Assembly (NCBI RefSeq): GCF_004745825.1
Contig: NZ_SRLA01000003.1
Span: 186,001 to 250,000 of the forward strand
Source of the DNA: Hymenobacter fodinae
Lineage (GTDB): Bacteria > Bacteroidota > Bacteroidia > Cytophagales > Hymenobacteraceae
DNA length: 64,000 bases
Reading direction: 5' to 3'
Both the position numbers and the translations under genes were made by a program. The notes below the pieces were generated by a model. It saw nothing but the letters and a program-made list of their open reading frames with translations, was not told the origin of the DNA and did not search any database. Shown piece after piece: positions 34,453 to 44,987 of this stretch (positions within the stretch are counted from its first letter, which is position 1; every line of letters begins with the position of its first letter).

Positions 34453-35211
34453 TTACATCTCCCCCTCCACGCCCAGCCCAAATAGCGCAAAATCATACTT
34501 CACGGGGTCGAGCGGATCGAAGCTGCGAAGGTGAGCGGTGAGGTCTTCGGCGGCCAGCCAGTCAACTTGTTTACGGTCTAATAGGCCTAGGCGGCGGGCT
34601 ACCCGCTCCACGTGCACGTCACAGGGGCAGATAAGGTCGGCGGGCGAGAGACGGGTCCAGAGGCCGAAGTCTACACCGCGGTCGTCGGGGCGCACCATCC
34701 AGCGCAGGTACATGTTCACGCGCTTGCAGGCCGAGCCGCGGGCCGGCGTAGCCACGTGCTTGCGGGTGCGCTGGGGTGCGTCATCGAGACTGAAGAACAG
34801 GTTGTGGAAGTTTTCGAGTCGTTCTTTCTGGGTGTTACCAAGCAGAAAAGCATCTTCAAGTGTATCGTGGCTCCCGTAAAACCAGCGTAACCAGTGCACG
34901 AAGTAGAGCAAATCTGTATCGCAGAAGGTGCGATGGCAGAAGCCCAGCAGACCTTTTAAGTCTTCATCCTGGTGCTGGGTGATAAACTGATACGGCGCGT
35001 TATCCATGCGGCGCATCAGCTCCAGGCACTTACTAATGATGGTAGGCCTACGCCCCCAAGCCAGCAAAGCCGCAAACAGACCGCTGATTTCAATATCCTG
35101 GCGCTGCGTAAACTGGTGCGGAATGCTGATCGGATCGGCCAGGATAAAGGACGGCTGATCGTAGTGCTGGTAGCGGTCGTCGAGCAGAGCCCGGACTTGC
35201 GCGTGATTCAT
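34453..35211 (-). CDS. TIGR02757-family protein (DUF2400)
   Basis: This 252-aa soluble protein matches TIGR02757/DUF2400, common in Bacteroidota and related phyla and without a proven role. Recognisable parts are FILADPISIPHQFTQRQDIEISGLFAALLAWGRR, a central helical domain, CKRVNMYLRWMVRPDDRGVDFGLW, and PCDVHVERVARRLGLLDRKQVDWLAAEDLTAHLRSFDP; the last two resemble the helix-hairpin-helix/base-excision glycosylase fold. A link to DNA repair is therefore possible but is an inference. The start is ATG 35211. It follows the LysM gene in the same direction after an inverted repeat. Confidence 0.88.
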   Translation of the reverse strand: MNHAQVRALLDDRYQHYDQPSFILADPISIPHQFTQRQDIEISGLFAALLAWGRRPTIISKCLELMRRMDNAPYQFITQHQDEDLKGLLGFCHRTFCDTDLLYFVHWLRWFYGSHDTLEDAFLLGNTQKERLENFHNLFFSLDDAPQRTRKHVATPARGSACKRVNMYLRWMVRPDDRGVDFGLWTRLSPADLICPCDVHVERVARRLGLLDRKQVDWLAAEDLTAHLRSFDPLDPVKYDFALFGLGVEGEM

Positions 35212-35254
35212 TGAGCGGAAAGGTGACGTGGTGAGTAGTAAAACGTAGATAGAT

Positions 35255-35338
35255 GAGTTGGTGAAGACGCTAAAAACGCAATCTGCGCAAGTGGCGCATG
35301 TAGCACATCAACTCACTATTTCACCACTTCACCAACTC
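35255..35338. repeat. Intergenic inverted repeat (GAGTTGGTGAAG arms)
   Basis: GAGTTGGTGAAG at 35255-35266 and its inverse at 35327-35338 are 60 bases apart, between the LysM and TIGR02757 genes. Related GGTGAAATGGTGAAAT and TTCACCACTTC stretches occur at 38930-39005, which suggests a second repeat family. Confidence 0.6.
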
Positions 35339-35342
35339 ACCG

Positions 35343-36374
35343 CTATGGTACGTAGTTGGTTTCTACCCGGAAGCGCTGATCGGGCGTGGCTAGGCGCTGC
35401 ACGGCCCGTTTAGAGAGGCGTACTAATACGTTGGAGTTTTCGCCCGTGTCGGGCAGTTTGCCAATCACGCGCACGTACACCGACATGCCGTTCATGATAT
35501 TGCGCACCTCCATGATGGTGCCTACCGGCGCGGTTTTGTGCAGAGCCAAATACTTATCAGAAGCATCGGTGGGAATAACCATGGCTAGGCCACTCTCCGA
35601 TACCCGGCGCACTACTTCACTGGCCCGCTCGGGAGCGCGCTCTTTTTCTTCTACTACTTCTCGGGCAGGCTCCTCCTTAATGGGAGCCTCCTTCGGCACC
35701 ACGGGCTGGCGTGCAGTTGCGGGTGCTACGGCAGAGTCTTTTGCCCGAGCCCGGTTCTCCCGCTCCTGCGCCTCGCGGGTATCAGAAGTGCGCTCCGGAC
35801 GAGTTGGGGCTGCTGGCGCCGGGCGCGCTGCTACCGGCGTAGCCGGACGCGCAGCCGCAGCAGTGCCCTGGTGAGTACCAGCCGCAATAATCAGGGTTTG
35901 ACCACTGCGCACGTTGAAGTTCGGGGCAAACCCATTAAGGCGGGCTAGCTCAGCGGGCGACACGTCGAACTTGCGGGCGACGGCGTAGAGCGTCTGGCCA
36001 GCTTCTACTTTATAGATGTGGTTTCCACGGGCATCGGTGGGCAGAGCCCGGGCGGCCGCCGAAATAGCTGAGGCAGCGGCCGGAGCGGCTGGTTGAGTGA
36101 GTACCACCCGGTTGCGGGGCACCAGCACAATTTGCCCCGTTACGAGGGCCCCTTTCACCGTGGGATTGAACTCTACGATTTCGTCAACTGGCACTTTATA
36201 GCGCCGCGACAACCCATAGAGGGTTTCACCGGGCGACACGCGGTGCTTGATCAGGATTTTGTTGTTGCGGTACTCAACTCCGATAGAATCTGGGGGAGCC
36301 ACCAGCCGGGGGCCCGCCAGCGCGGAGAAACCTGAAAAAACTAAAGCAACAGACAGCAACGAAATTCGAGACAT
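35343..36374 (-). CDS. LysM-repeat protein with double-psi beta-barrel domain
   Basis: I place the start at ATG 36374 (343 aa), where a signal peptide begins (SLLSVALVFSGFSALAG); the frame is open to 36467 but the extra part is not signal-like. Two LysM peptidoglycan-binding repeats follow: about 42-88 (HRVSPGETLYGLSRRYKVPVDEIVEFNP) and 117-162 (YKVEAGQTLYAVARKFDVSPAELARLNG). Then come a Pro/Ala/Arg/Glu-rich linker (about 165-255) and a C-terminal RlpA-like double-psi beta-barrel (LALHKTAPVGTIMEVRNIMNGMSVYVRVIGKLP). Such proteins bind, and may trim, peptidoglycan in the periplasm. It diverges from kdsB. Confidence 0.88.
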   Translation of the reverse strand: MSRISLLSVALVFSGFSALAGPRLVAPPDSIGVEYRNNKILIKHRVSPGETLYGLSRRYKVPVDEIVEFNPTVKGALVTGQIVLVPRNRVVLTQPAAPAAASAISAAARALPTDARGNHIYKVEAGQTLYAVARKFDVSPAELARLNGFAPNFNVRSGQTLIIAAGTHQGTAAAARPATPVAARPAPAAPTRPERTSDTREAQERENRARAKDSAVAPATARQPVVPKEAPIKEEPAREVVEEKERAPERASEVVRRVSESGLAMVIPTDASDKYLALHKTAPVGTIMEVRNIMNGMSVYVRVIGKLPDTGENSNVLVRLSKRAVQRLATPDQRFRVETNYVP

Positions 36375-36635
36375 AGGAACAGGGCGCGGAAGGCGGCAGA
36401 ACAGCACAGTAGGTAAAGGAAGCTGCCAACTGCATAAATACTGCCGAAAGTTAACGAATCCTGACAAGTCCCCGACGCACTGTTGGATAGCAACGGTTAT
36501 TTATTGGTCATTTTTAAGAGCAGTACCTCTGGGCTTGCTCTTTGCTCTCTATCGGAGGGAAATGATAGTCTGTCGGTAATTTTCACCTCTTTTGCGGCAA
36601 CGTATTCTCTGGCTTCACTTCCTCACCCACTCCGC

Positions 36636-37385
36636 ATGCACGCTATTGGTATCATTCCCGCCCGCTTTGCTTCCACCCGTCTGCCTGGCAAACCCCTGGT
36701 AGATCTGGGCGGCCAATCCATGATTCAGCGGGTTGTTGGCCAGGCCCGGCAATCGGGGCTGAGCCGGGTGGTAGTAGCCACCGATGATGAGCGGATTCTG
36801 GACCACGTACTCGGGTTTGGGGGTGAAGCGGTTCTTACGGCCCCCGACCACCCCAGCGGCACCGACCGCGTGTGGGATGCGTATCAGCAGCTCCAGGTGC
36901 AGGCCGATTGCGTTATCAACATTCAAGGCGACGAACCGTTTATTCATCCGACGCAGATTGATGCGCTAATTCAGCTGTTTGCGCAGTCCCAGCCCCCGCA
37001 GCTGGCTACTCTGGTGAAACCGGTGCTCAACGAGGAAGAGCTGTTTAGCCCCCACCTGCCCAAAGTGGTGCTCGATACTACGGGCCACGCGCTGTACTTC
37101 AGCCGCCACCCCCTGCCCTATCAGCGCCAGCAGCCGCAGCCGGAGTGGCGCCAGCACCACCGCTATTTGCGCCACATAGGCCTATACGCCTACCGCCCCG
37201 ATGTTTTGGCCGAAATTACGCGGCTCTCTCCCTCCCCGCTCGAGCTAGCCGAGAGCCTGGAGCAACTCCGGTGGCTGGAACACGGCTACCGTATTCTGAC
37301 GGCCGAGACGGAGCTGGAAACCATCGGCATTGATACGCCCGAGGATGTGGAGCGCGCCTTGCACTATCTGGCTCAGCAACTATAG
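36636..37385 (+). CDS. kdsB: 3-deoxy-manno-octulosonate cytidylyltransferase
   Basis: KdsB activates KDO as CMP-KDO for lipopolysaccharide core synthesis. The start is ATG 36636, giving MHAIGIIPARFASTRLPGKPL, the standard family N-terminus; the frame is open further upstream but those codons are not conserved. VVVATDDERI, HPSGTDRVWDAY, VINIQGDEPFI (metal-binding Asp) and HIGLYAYRPDVL complete the family set. The 249-aa length is typical. It shows that the cell makes KDO-containing LPS. The divergent 261-base space to the LysM gene must carry both promoters; I see no convincing -33/-7 pair there. Confidence 0.96.
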   Translation: MHAIGIIPARFASTRLPGKPLVDLGGQSMIQRVVGQARQSGLSRVVVATDDERILDHVLGFGGEAVLTAPDHPSGTDRVWDAYQQLQVQADCVINIQGDEPFIHPTQIDALIQLFAQSQPPQLATLVKPVLNEEELFSPHLPKVVLDTTGHALYFSRHPLPYQRQQPQPEWRQHHRYLRHIGLYAYRPDVLAEITRLSPSPLELAESLEQLRWLEHGYRILTAETELETIGIDTPEDVERALHYLAQQL

Positions 37386-37395
37386 GCTATCGGTT

Positions 37396-37514
37396 GTCAT
37401 GCTGGGCATGTGGCACAATAAGCCAAGGGTCTGAAGCATCTCACGGTTTCGTTGCTAGGCCAGTTCCAGTTGAATTGTCAGAAGTAAAGGTGCTTCGGCT
37501 CTGCTCAGCATGAC
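37396..37514. repeat. Intergenic GTCATGCTG...CAGCATGAC repeat element
   Basis: GTCATGCTG (37396-37404) and CAGCATGAC (37506-37514) bound a 119-base element with further imperfect pairing: GTCTGAAGCATCTCAC inside recalls the GACATCTCGC module of the elements at 13.5 and 59.6 kb. It contains GCTAGGCCAG. It lies between convergent kdsB and the DUF1622 gene. Confidence 0.6.
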
Positions 37515-37546
37515 GTATAGTATGCCAAGACAGCACTTACAGATGA

Positions 37547-37954
37547 TTACCCTTCCGAAGCACCATGTTCGGCACGCCGATTTATGTGGTTTTCAGAAGT
37601 TACAGCGCGCTCATCCTTCATCTCTTTGGAGAGAAAAAAGTTAAGGGCCGTCCGGATTACGGCAATAGCCCCGAGCTTGCCAATCTGCTCCCAGCTGGGC
37701 GCAATGGCTGTCGAGAGAATATCAGCCCCAAGCTGAAACTCCAGAGCTAGAGCCAGGTACCGGGCCAGAGTGAGCCGAATGGCGGTAAAATCGGCAGTTT
37801 GGCGGGCCAGCAACGCCTTGAGGAATAGTCTACCCGCCACGAGTATACCTAGGCCTATAATGAGTGCCCCAATGGTTTCAACACCCAGCTTAAGCCACTG
37901 CACGGCTTCAATTACCCCGTACTCCGCCAGAGAGTGAATAGTCTGTTTCTCCAT
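37547..37954 (-). CDS. DUF1622-family membrane protein
   Basis: This small 135-aa membrane protein matches DUF1622: EAVQWLKLGVETIGALIIGLGILVAGRLFLKALL, then IRLTLARYLALALEFQLGADILSTAIAPSWEQIGKLGAIAVIRTALNFFLSKEM, giving about three helices. The family is unassigned. Its start lies six bases after the stop of the HPP-family gene, so the two are co-transcribed and may act together in the inner membrane. Confidence 0.85.
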   Translation of the reverse strand: MEKQTIHSLAEYGVIEAVQWLKLGVETIGALIIGLGILVAGRLFLKALLARQTADFTAIRLTLARYLALALEFQLGADILSTAIAPSWEQIGKLGAIAVIRTALNFFLSKEMKDERAVTSENHINRRAEHGASEG

Positions 37955-37959
37955 ATTAC

Positions 37960-38496
37960 CTATGTAACGGGAACGACAGGCCTAGAGCTAAGCCTCTTCA
38001 GGAGATACACGGTGCCGCGCTGTACAATAACCAGCACCACTACCAACCCCACGGCCAACCCAAACAACAACAAGTTCCCCTCGCCGCTGCCGGCCCGAAA
38101 AGCAAAATTCAGGGCTGTTGCTACGGCCGGTGGGTGCATGGCATCAAGCCCAATCATGAGCCCGATGGTCAGGACCATGGCGGCGGCAGCTCCCACGTAG
38201 CCTGGCCCCACCCAGGCATGCAGCGCAAACCCAATGGAGGCGGCGCCCAGTTGGCTTAGTACCAAGGTGCGGGTGCTGTTGGTGGGGTGCTGTGGGTCGA
38301 GATAAATAAGGAAGGCACTGGATGCAAGTGAGGCAAAGAGCAGGCGCTGGTTGCTGAGTAGTTCCAGCAGCCACAGCATCAGCAGGACGGTGACTGTGGG
38401 TAGTAGCGCCAGCAGCAACTCGCCTTTGCGCCCCAGCCGCGGCCGGCCAGGCCCTGGCGTATCGGCAGCATTAGCTAAAGATCGAGAGTCAGACAT
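37960..38496 (-). CDS. HPP-family membrane protein
   Basis: Four to five hydrophobic helices follow a short basic N-terminus. The diagnostic block is GLDAMHPPAVATALNFAF, the HPP motif; LIYLDPQHPTNSTRTLVLSQLGAA also fits. Plant and cyanobacterial members have been linked to nitrite transport, but I would not transfer that here. I prefer ATG 38496 (178 aa) over the TTG at 38559. It forms a tight pair with the DUF1622 gene and follows the SUI1-like gene by 68 bases. Confidence 0.86.
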   Translation of the reverse strand: MSDSRSLANAADTPGPGRPRLGRKGELLLALLPTVTVLLMLWLLELLSNQRLLFASLASSAFLIYLDPQHPTNSTRTLVLSQLGAASIGFALHAWVGPGYVGAAAAMVLTIGLMIGLDAMHPPAVATALNFAFRAGSGEGNLLLFGLAVGLVVVLVIVQRGTVYLLKRLSSRPVVPVT

Positions 38497-38564
38497 ACCC
38501 CTCCTACGCACCCTGTGGGCGTTTGGGTGCTCGCCTACTGACAATGGGGCAACTGCCAAGTGGC

Positions 38565-38909
38565 CTAGCCGCCGGCCTTCTTGGCTTTGTATTTCTGTTC
38601 TAGCAACACGGCCAGCACTTTGTCGCGGAAGTCACCTTGAATCAGGATTTCGCCGTCTTTGGCATTGCCGCCCACACCGCATTTTGTTTTCAGCAGCTTA
38701 CCGAGGGCCTGCAAATCCGCATCCTGGCCTACAAAGCCAGTGATGAGGGTTACCTGCTTCCCTCCCCGCGACTTTTTATCGAGCTGCACACGCAGGTTTT
38801 GCTGCTGCGGGGGCAAGGTCACGGCTTCTTCATTGCCATTCTCCTGGTACTCAAAATCGGGGTTGGTGGAATATACCACGCCTTCGCGGCGGTTCTTGTT
38901 GGCTTTCAT
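38565..38909 (-). CDS. eIF1/SUI1-like translation factor (YciH family)
   Basis: SUI1/YciH proteins resemble eukaryotic eIF1 and can influence start-codon choice. The start at ATG 38909 gives 114 aa beginning [19 protein letters not shown]. The SUI1 domain (about 35-110) shows [56 protein letters not shown], with the conserved KCG.GG...G.I..QGD signature. The TAG stop falls in TGGCCTAGCC. It is a single gene; the prokaryotic function is not settled. Confidence 0.92.
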   Translation of the reverse strand: MKANKNRREGVVYSTNPDFEYQENGNEEAVTLPPQQQNLRVQLDKKSRGGKQVTLITGFVGQDADLQALGKLLKTKCGVGGNAKDGEILIQGDFRDKVLAVLLEQKYKAKKAGG

Positions 38910-39012
38910 AGGTGCAAGTTGTGAAATTGAGGAAGGTGAAATGGTGAAATCGGGGTAGGAAACGTAGCCAGCTTGCACTTTACGCTCCCGCTCTTCACCA
39001 CTTCTATAGTTG

Positions 39013-39879
39013 CTACACGGCTACTTCCAGCGCCAGCGGGTCGAGGCTAACCACAAAGTTGGTTTCATCGGCAACGTAGTCGCCATCTACGTGAAAGCCG
39101 AGTGGCCTAGCAGCTTTAACCTGAATGTGGCAACTAGTGTGATACACGGCACCGCCGGAGGTGGGCAACGTACCCAGGGCAAGCCCCAGGCCTACGCGCA
39201 CGGCCCGCGGGAACGACAGCCCATCAATCAGACACAGATCGAGCAGACCATCCTGAATATCGGCGCGGGGCGCGATGTAGGCGTTGTTGCCGTACTGGGC
39301 GGCATTGGCAAAGGCTAGTACGTAGCAGTTGGTATCGAGGAGTTGGTTGTTAAGCTCCACTGCAATGGGCGTGGCCTGGTAGCGACGATATTCGCGCAGG
39401 GCCACCTTCACGTAGGTGCTCAGGCCGCGCGTACCGGCGCGGGCAAACATCTTGCTCACGTGAGCATCAAACCCCAGGCCCGCCGTGCAAAAGAAGGGGC
39501 GGCCGTTGATGTGGCCTACGTCCATGCGCTGAAAGGTGGGCGCACAGATGCGGCGCACGGCACCGGGCAAATCGAGCGGGATGTGCAGGTGCCGGGCCAG
39601 TCCGTTGCCGGAACCCCGGGGCACAATACCCAGGGCAGCATTGGTGCCCAGCAGACCACGGGCCACCTCGTTCACGGTACCATCGCCCCCCACGGCCACC
39701 ACCACCCGGAAGCCATCCTGTGCCGCCGCCCGGGCCAGCTCCTCCGCGTGCCCAGCGTACTTCGTTAGGCGAATCTCAAACTCAGCGCCGGCAGCCGTGG
39801 CATAGCGCGTGAGCAGCGCAGGCACGTCCTGGGTACGGTTGGTGCCGGAGGTCGGGTTCAGGATGAAGCAGATGCGCAC
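39013..39879 (-). CDS. YegS/DAGK-type lipid kinase
   Basis: This 288-aa soluble kinase has the diacylglycerol-kinase catalytic fold: [12 protein letters not shown] at the N-terminus, the nucleotide loop [18 protein letters not shown] (GGDGT 64-68), and [18 protein letters not shown]. The C-terminal beta-sandwich carries the YegS-type acids ([15 protein letters not shown]). It phosphorylates a lipid or sphingoid alcohol; Bacteroidota make sphingolipids, but the substrate cannot be read here. The start is GTG 39879; no ATG precedes the first strand. Confidence 0.9.
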   Translation of the reverse strand: MRICFILNPTSGTNRTQDVPALLTRYATAAGAEFEIRLTKYAGHAEELARAAAQDGFRVVVAVGGDGTVNEVARGLLGTNAALGIVPRGSGNGLARHLHIPLDLPGAVRRICAPTFQRMDVGHINGRPFFCTAGLGFDAHVSKMFARAGTRGLSTYVKVALREYRRYQATPIAVELNNQLLDTNCYVLAFANAAQYGNNAYIAPRADIQDGLLDLCLIDGLSFPRAVRVGLGLALGTLPTSGGAVYHTSCHIQVKAARPLGFHVDGDYVADETNFVVSLDPLALEVAV

Positions 39880-40080
39880 GGGCGGGTGAAATAGCGAGGT
39901 GATAAAACAGCGGGTAAATATAGGCGCATCCTAGGCCACTCCTGCTTCTCGCCCGGACAGCCACAAAGGCTACTTCGGTAAGGCACCACTGGTCTAGGAG
40001 CTGTCTTGAGTAGCACAAAGCCCCTACTCTGCTTGAAATTATAACTGGGTTTAGCAGTACTTGCTTGGAACCAACACATA

Positions 40081-40116
40081 AAAACAGCCTGCCCGATTGC
40101 TCAGGCAGGCTGTTTT
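40081..40116 (-). terminator. Intrinsic terminator of the GAPDH gene
   Basis: Arms 40081-40093 (AAAACAGCCTGCC) and 40104-40116 are perfect complements with a 10-nt loop, starting 20 bases past the gap stop on the minus strand and ending in U4. Confidence 0.88.
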
Positions 40117-40136
40117 CAAAATGTAAACCCGAAGGC

Positions 40137-41276
<1,140 letters not shown>

Positions 41277-41332
41277 TCAAGCTGAAAATCAGCTTGTTTT
41301 TCTTCGCAACGTATTTTTCTTTCTACCAGCTC

Positions 41333-41362
41333 TTGCGCTGAACCGGGCGGGCTGTATCTTTG
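41333..41362 (+). promoter_or_regulatory. Bacteroidota-type promoter of tRNA-Glu copy 1
   Basis: TTG at 41333-41335, a 19-base spacer and TATCTTTG at 41355-41362 match the TTG-N19-21-TAnnTTTG consensus. An identical pair with the same spacing precedes the second tRNA-Glu, which supports function. Confidence 0.85.
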
Positions 41363-41394
41363 CACCATCAAAACGAAACAAGGCCGCGTAACAT

Positions 41395-41466
41395 GGTCCG
41401 TTCGTCTAGGGGTTAGGACAGTAGATTTTCATTCTACCAACAGGGGTTCGATTCCCCTACGGACTA
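41395..41466 (+). tRNA. tRNA-Glu (anticodon UUC), copy 1
   Basis: The 72-nt cloverleaf has acceptor stem GGTCCGT/ACGGACT, D-arm region with TCTAGGGGTTAGGA, anticodon arm GTAGA TTTTCAT TCTAC (anticodon TTC) and T-arm AGGGG TTCGATT CCCCT. The discriminator is A. CCA is not encoded. The gene is identical to the copy at 47791-47862. Confidence 0.97.
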
Positions 41467-41574
41467 CTCGCCAGTCGTTTTGGTAACTTCTTGAAACCCG
41501 CTCGTTGCCCCCGACGAGCGGGTTTTTCTTTTTGCGCTGGTAGCGCAGCTCCCCGGCAGCTACTATCTTGGGCT

Positions 41575-42171
41575 ATGCATCCGCTTCGCGCCTACATTCA
41601 CCGCTTTGTTCCGCTCACCGATGCGGAATGGGAGCCACTGGCGGCCGTGCTGGTCACGAAACACATTCCGCGGAAGGGCTATTTCGTAAGGCAAGGCACC
41701 CACGCTTCAGAACTGGCCTTGGTGGTTTCGGGTGCCAGCCGCTTGTTCTATACTCGCCCCGATGGCGAAGAGAAGACAACTTACTTCTTCTTCGAAAACC
41801 ATTTGATGGGCGCTTACCAGAGCTGCCTCACGGGGCAGCCCACCGCCTTTAGTATTCAGGCTCTTTCGCCCCTGGAACTTATCACCTTCCCTTACGCGGT
41901 GCTGGAGCGCTTATATGAGGAGTGGCCCGCGTATGAGCGCTTCGGCCGGAAAATAGCCGAATACCTCTTATTAGGCACCGACGCCCGCCTGGCAGAACTG
42001 TTGCTGCTGAGCCCTGAACAACGCTACCAAGCTCTGCTCCGCAGCCACAAAACCAAAATCTTGGAGCGCATTCCTCAGCACTACATTGCCTCCTATCTGG
42101 GCGTGACACCGGTATCGTTGAGCCGAATTCGGGCACGGGTGCAGGCGGAGGAGTCCAGCCGTATTTCTTAG
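41575..42171 (+). CDS. Crp/Fnr-family transcriptional regulator
   Basis: The start at ATG 41575 gives 198 aa; earlier codons in the frame overlap the tRNA trailer. Residues about 25-110 are the cyclic-nucleotide-type beta barrel (IPRKGYFVRQGTHASELALVVSGASRLFYTRPDGEEKTTYFFFENHLMGAY). It lacks an obvious cAMP-binding phosphate cassette, as in many Bacteroidota paralogues. A C-terminal winged helix (about 160-190) contains HYIASYLGVTPVSLSRIRAR. It is followed 68 bases later by a DUF4260 gene in the same direction, which may be its target or partner. Confidence 0.88.
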   Translation: MHPLRAYIHRFVPLTDAEWEPLAAVLVTKHIPRKGYFVRQGTHASELALVVSGASRLFYTRPDGEEKTTYFFFENHLMGAYQSCLTGQPTAFSIQALSPLELITFPYAVLERLYEEWPAYERFGRKIAEYLLLGTDARLAELLLLSPEQRYQALLRSHKTKILERIPQHYIASYLGVTPVSLSRIRARVQAEESSRIS

Positions 42172-42239
42172 CGTTTGTTAACGACTTTCGGAGAGCAGGT
42201 GCCTGACCTTTGAGTGGTACAATTAACCGCTCCAGCGTC

Positions 42240-42605
42240 ATGAAAAACCTCTTGAAACTAGAAGAGCTGGCCGAAATGGTAGCCGCCGCCCTGGTGTTTT
42301 CTTACCTCCCTTACGCGTGGTGGTGGCTCCCTTCCCTATTTCTGCTCCCTGATCTGAGCATGCTAGGGTACCTGGCCGGGCCGCGGGTCGGGGCTATTTG
42401 TTACAACTTAGCTCACCATAAGGCGCTGGCCTTAACGGTAGGCCTAGCGGGTTGGTTATTGGCGCAGCCGCTACTCCTACTCGCTGGCACAGTACTCCTC
42501 TTTCACAGCGCCTTCGATCGGCTGCTGGGCTACGGCCTGAAATACAGCACCACTTTTCATGACACCCACTTGGGACGCATGGACAAAACAGCCGCCATCA
42601 GCTAG
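42240..42605 (+). CDS. DUF4260-family membrane protein
   Basis: This 121-aa protein matches DUF4260: LLKLEELAEMVAAALVFSYLPYAWWWLPSLFLLPDLSMLGYLAGPRVGAICYNLAHHKAL and FHSAFDRLLGYGLKYSTTFHDTHLGRM. Three or four helices are expected, with conserved histidines (HH in NLAHHKAL, H in FHSAFDR, H in FHDTHLG) near the membrane surface. The function is unknown. The start is ATG 42240, since the frame upstream begins only with TTG. It is probably co-transcribed with the Crp/Fnr gene. Confidence 0.88.
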   Translation: MKNLLKLEELAEMVAAALVFSYLPYAWWWLPSLFLLPDLSMLGYLAGPRVGAICYNLAHHKALALTVGLAGWLLAQPLLLLAGTVLLFHSAFDRLLGYGLKYSTTFHDTHLGRMDKTAAIS

Positions 42606-42742
42606 TTATAAAACGAGGATGACTACTCATTGGCTTTGTCAGAGCACCTACTTGTGCGCATGGTCGTAAAAAGACGGCAAAAAAATAATGGCTAAACCCT
42701 GCTTTCTCCCGTAAGCTTGAGAGTTTACCATTTATCAAAGGC

Positions 42743-44917
42743 ATGTCCCGAACGATTATTGTTTCCAACCGTCTCCCTACAAAAGTCCAGCGTACTGAAG
42801 AAAGCCTCACCTTTCAGCCCAGCGAAGGCGGGCTGGCTACTGGCCTAGGCTCTATCTATCGGGAAGACGGCAACGTGTGGGTAGGCTGGCCAGGGCTATT
42901 CGTAGAGACCACTGAGGAGGAGGAATACATTGCCGAGCAGCTTCGGGCCGATAGCATGGCCCCGGTATTCCTGACCGAAAGCGAAATCCGGGATTTTTAC
43001 GAAGGCTTCAGCAACTCCACACTCTGGCCTACTTTCCACTATTTTCCGCAGTACGCCACCTACGAGCAGGAACACTGGGAGGCCTACGTGGCCGTGAACG
43101 AGAAATTCTGCCGGGCCGTGCTGGAAATGGCCGGCCCCGACGATACCATTTGGGTGCACGACTACCAGTTGCTGCTGCTGCCCGAAATGCTCCGGCGGGA
43201 GCGGCCCGACTGCACCATTGGCTTCTTCCTGCACATTCCTTTCCCTTCGCATGAGCTGATTCGGGTGCTGCCCTGGCGGGCGGAACTGCTGCGCGGCATG
43301 CTGGGCGCCGACCTAATTGGTTTCCACACCTTCGGGTATATGCGCCACTTTCTCAGCGCAGTATCGCAGATCTTAGGCATTGCCAATCAGAACGGGCAAG
43401 TTGAAACTCCTACCCGGACGGTGCTCGTCGATGCCTTCCCCATGGGCATCGATTACCAACGCTACGAGCAGACGGCCTCTTCCGAAACCGCCCAGCGCCA
43501 CGAGCAGGAGTACCGCGAAGCCCTGCGGGAAGCCCGGGTTATTCTTTCCATCGACCGTCTCGACTACACCAAGGGTATTGCTCAGCGCCTACGGGCCTTT
43601 GAGTTGCTGCTGCAGCGCTACCCCGAGTGGCGGGAGCAGGTGAGCCTAGTAATGCTGGTGGTGCCCTCCCGCGACCAGGTTCCGCAGTACGCGGCCCTCA
43701 AAGAAGAAATTGACGAATTAGTGGGTCGCATCAATGCGCAATACCGCACTATCAGTTGGAACCCCATTCACTATTTCTACCGCTCCTTCCCGCTAGAAGA
43801 GCTGGTGGCGCTCTATCGCTTGGCCGAAGTAGCCCTGGTGACGCCCATGCGCGACGGCATGAATCTGGTAGCCAAGGAGTTCATTGCCAGCAAAGTAAAC
43901 CAGCGTGGGGTGCTGATTCTGAGTGAGCGGGCCGGGGCTGCCCGGGAGCTTTCCGATGCTCTCATCATCAACCCGACTGACACCGGGCAACTAGCCGAGT
44001 CGATGCACGATGCCTTGGTGATGCCTGAAGAGGAACAGGCCCAGCGCATGACGGCCATGCAGGCCCTGGTGCGGCAGTATGACGTGTTTGCCTGGACTAA
44101 ACTGTTTATGGACCGACTGGCCTACAGCAAGATCAAGCAGCTTACTATGGCCACCGAAACCCTGGATGCCCCGGTGCTGGAGCAGTTGCACAAGGAGTTT
44201 GAGGCCGCCGATCAGCGCCTGCTGCTATTGGATTACGATGGCACCTTGGCCCCGTTCAACCCTCAACCCCAGCGCGCCAAGCCCGACCCCGAGATGCTGT
44301 TTCTGCTACAGGCACTCACGGCCAATCCCAAAAACCGGGTGGTAATTATCAGTGGCCGCGACCGGACTACGCTGCAAGGGTGGCTAGGCCACTTACCGCT
44401 TGATTTCATTGCCGAGCACGGCGTCTGGCTGCGCAGCGCTGGTGAAGACTGGCACATGTTCCAGGCCCTGCGCAACGACTGGAAAACCGAAATACGCCCA
44501 ATTCTGGAAACGTACGTGGCCCGTACCGCCGGCTCCTTCATTGAAGACAAAGAGTACTCGCTAGTGTGGCACTACCGCCGCGCCGACAGCGAACTGGCAG
44601 CCGTCCGGACGCGGGAGCTCCTGAGCCACCTCACCTTCCTAACCTCCAACACCGACCTGCAGGTGCTGGAAGGCAATAAAGTGGTAGAAATAAAGACGGC
44701 TGGTATTCATAAGGGCAGTGCCGCAGCCCGCTGGGTCAGCCAATACACTCCGGGCTTTGTGCTGGCCATCGGCGACGACCGCACCGACGAAGACACGTTT
44801 GGCGCCATGCCGCCGGAGGCCTACACTATCAAAGTTGGAACGGGCACCCGTTCGTTGGCCCGCTACCACGTAGGCTCCACCAACGATGTACGGAAGCTGT
44901 TACGCAGCCTGCTCTAG
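42743..44917 (+). CDS. otsA-otsB: OtsA-OtsB fusion: trehalose-6-phosphate synthase/phosphatase
   Basis: One protein carries both steps of trehalose synthesis from UDP-glucose and glucose-6-phosphate. Residues about 1-465 are the GT20 synthase ([73 protein letters not shown]). From about 485 the HAD-type phosphatase begins with [11 protein letters not shown] (D497 and D499) and ends with the acidic [15 protein letters not shown]. The 724-aa size fits the two-domain enzymes of Bacteroidota. It has its own strong terminator and is convergent with a GH15 gene. A role as osmolyte and desiccation protectant is inferred. Confidence 0.96.
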   Translation: MSRTIIVSNRLPTKVQRTEESLTFQPSEGGLATGLGSIYREDGNVWVGWPGLFVETTEEEEYIAEQLRADSMAPVFLTESEIRDFYEGFSNSTLWPTFHYFPQYATYEQEHWEAYVAVNEKFCRAVLEMAGPDDTIWVHDYQLLLLPEMLRRERPDCTIGFFLHIPFPSHELIRVLPWRAELLRGMLGADLIGFHTFGYMRHFLSAVSQILGIANQNGQVETPTRTVLVDAFPMGIDYQRYEQTASSETAQRHEQEYREALREARVILSIDRLDYTKGIAQRLRAFELLLQRYPEWREQVSLVMLVVPSRDQVPQYAALKEEIDELVGRINAQYRTISWNPIHYFYRSFPLEELVALYRLAEVALVTPMRDGMNLVAKEFIASKVNQRGVLILSERAGAARELSDALIINPTDTGQLAESMHDALVMPEEEQAQRMTAMQALVRQYDVFAWTKLFMDRLAYSKIKQLTMATETLDAPVLEQLHKEFEAADQRLLLLDYDGTLAPFNPQPQRAKPDPEMLFLLQALTANPKNRVVIISGRDRTTLQGWLGHLPLDFIAEHGVWLRSAGEDWHMFQALRNDWKTEIRPILETYVARTAGSFIEDKEYSLVWHYRRADSELAAVRTRELLSHLTFLTSNTDLQVLEGNKVVEIKTAGIHKGSAAARWVSQYTPGFVLAIGDDRTDEDTFGAMPPEAYTIKVGTGTRSLARYHVGSTNDVRKLLRSLL

Positions 44918-44934
44918 CGGTACTACAATAATCG

Positions 44935-44972
44935 AAAAAGCCCTTTTGCAGCACTGCAAGAGGGCTTTTTTT
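44935..44972. terminator. Terminator between OtsAB and GH15 genes
   Basis: Arms 44935-44951 (AAAAAGCCCTTTTGCAG) and 44954-44970 pair with one mismatch and end in T7. The matching A run on the other end means it can serve both convergent genes. Confidence 0.88.
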
Positions 44973-44987
44973 ATGCAAAATATAGTA

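Noticed and set aside
41279..41295. Hairpin AAGCTGAAAATCAGCTT followed by T-rich DNA, also similar to GCTGAAAATCAGC at 11192-11204
   Set aside because: It lies upstream of both flanking genes rather than after one, so it is not a terminator for either. A shared 13-mer of this low complexity is weak evidence for a repeat family.
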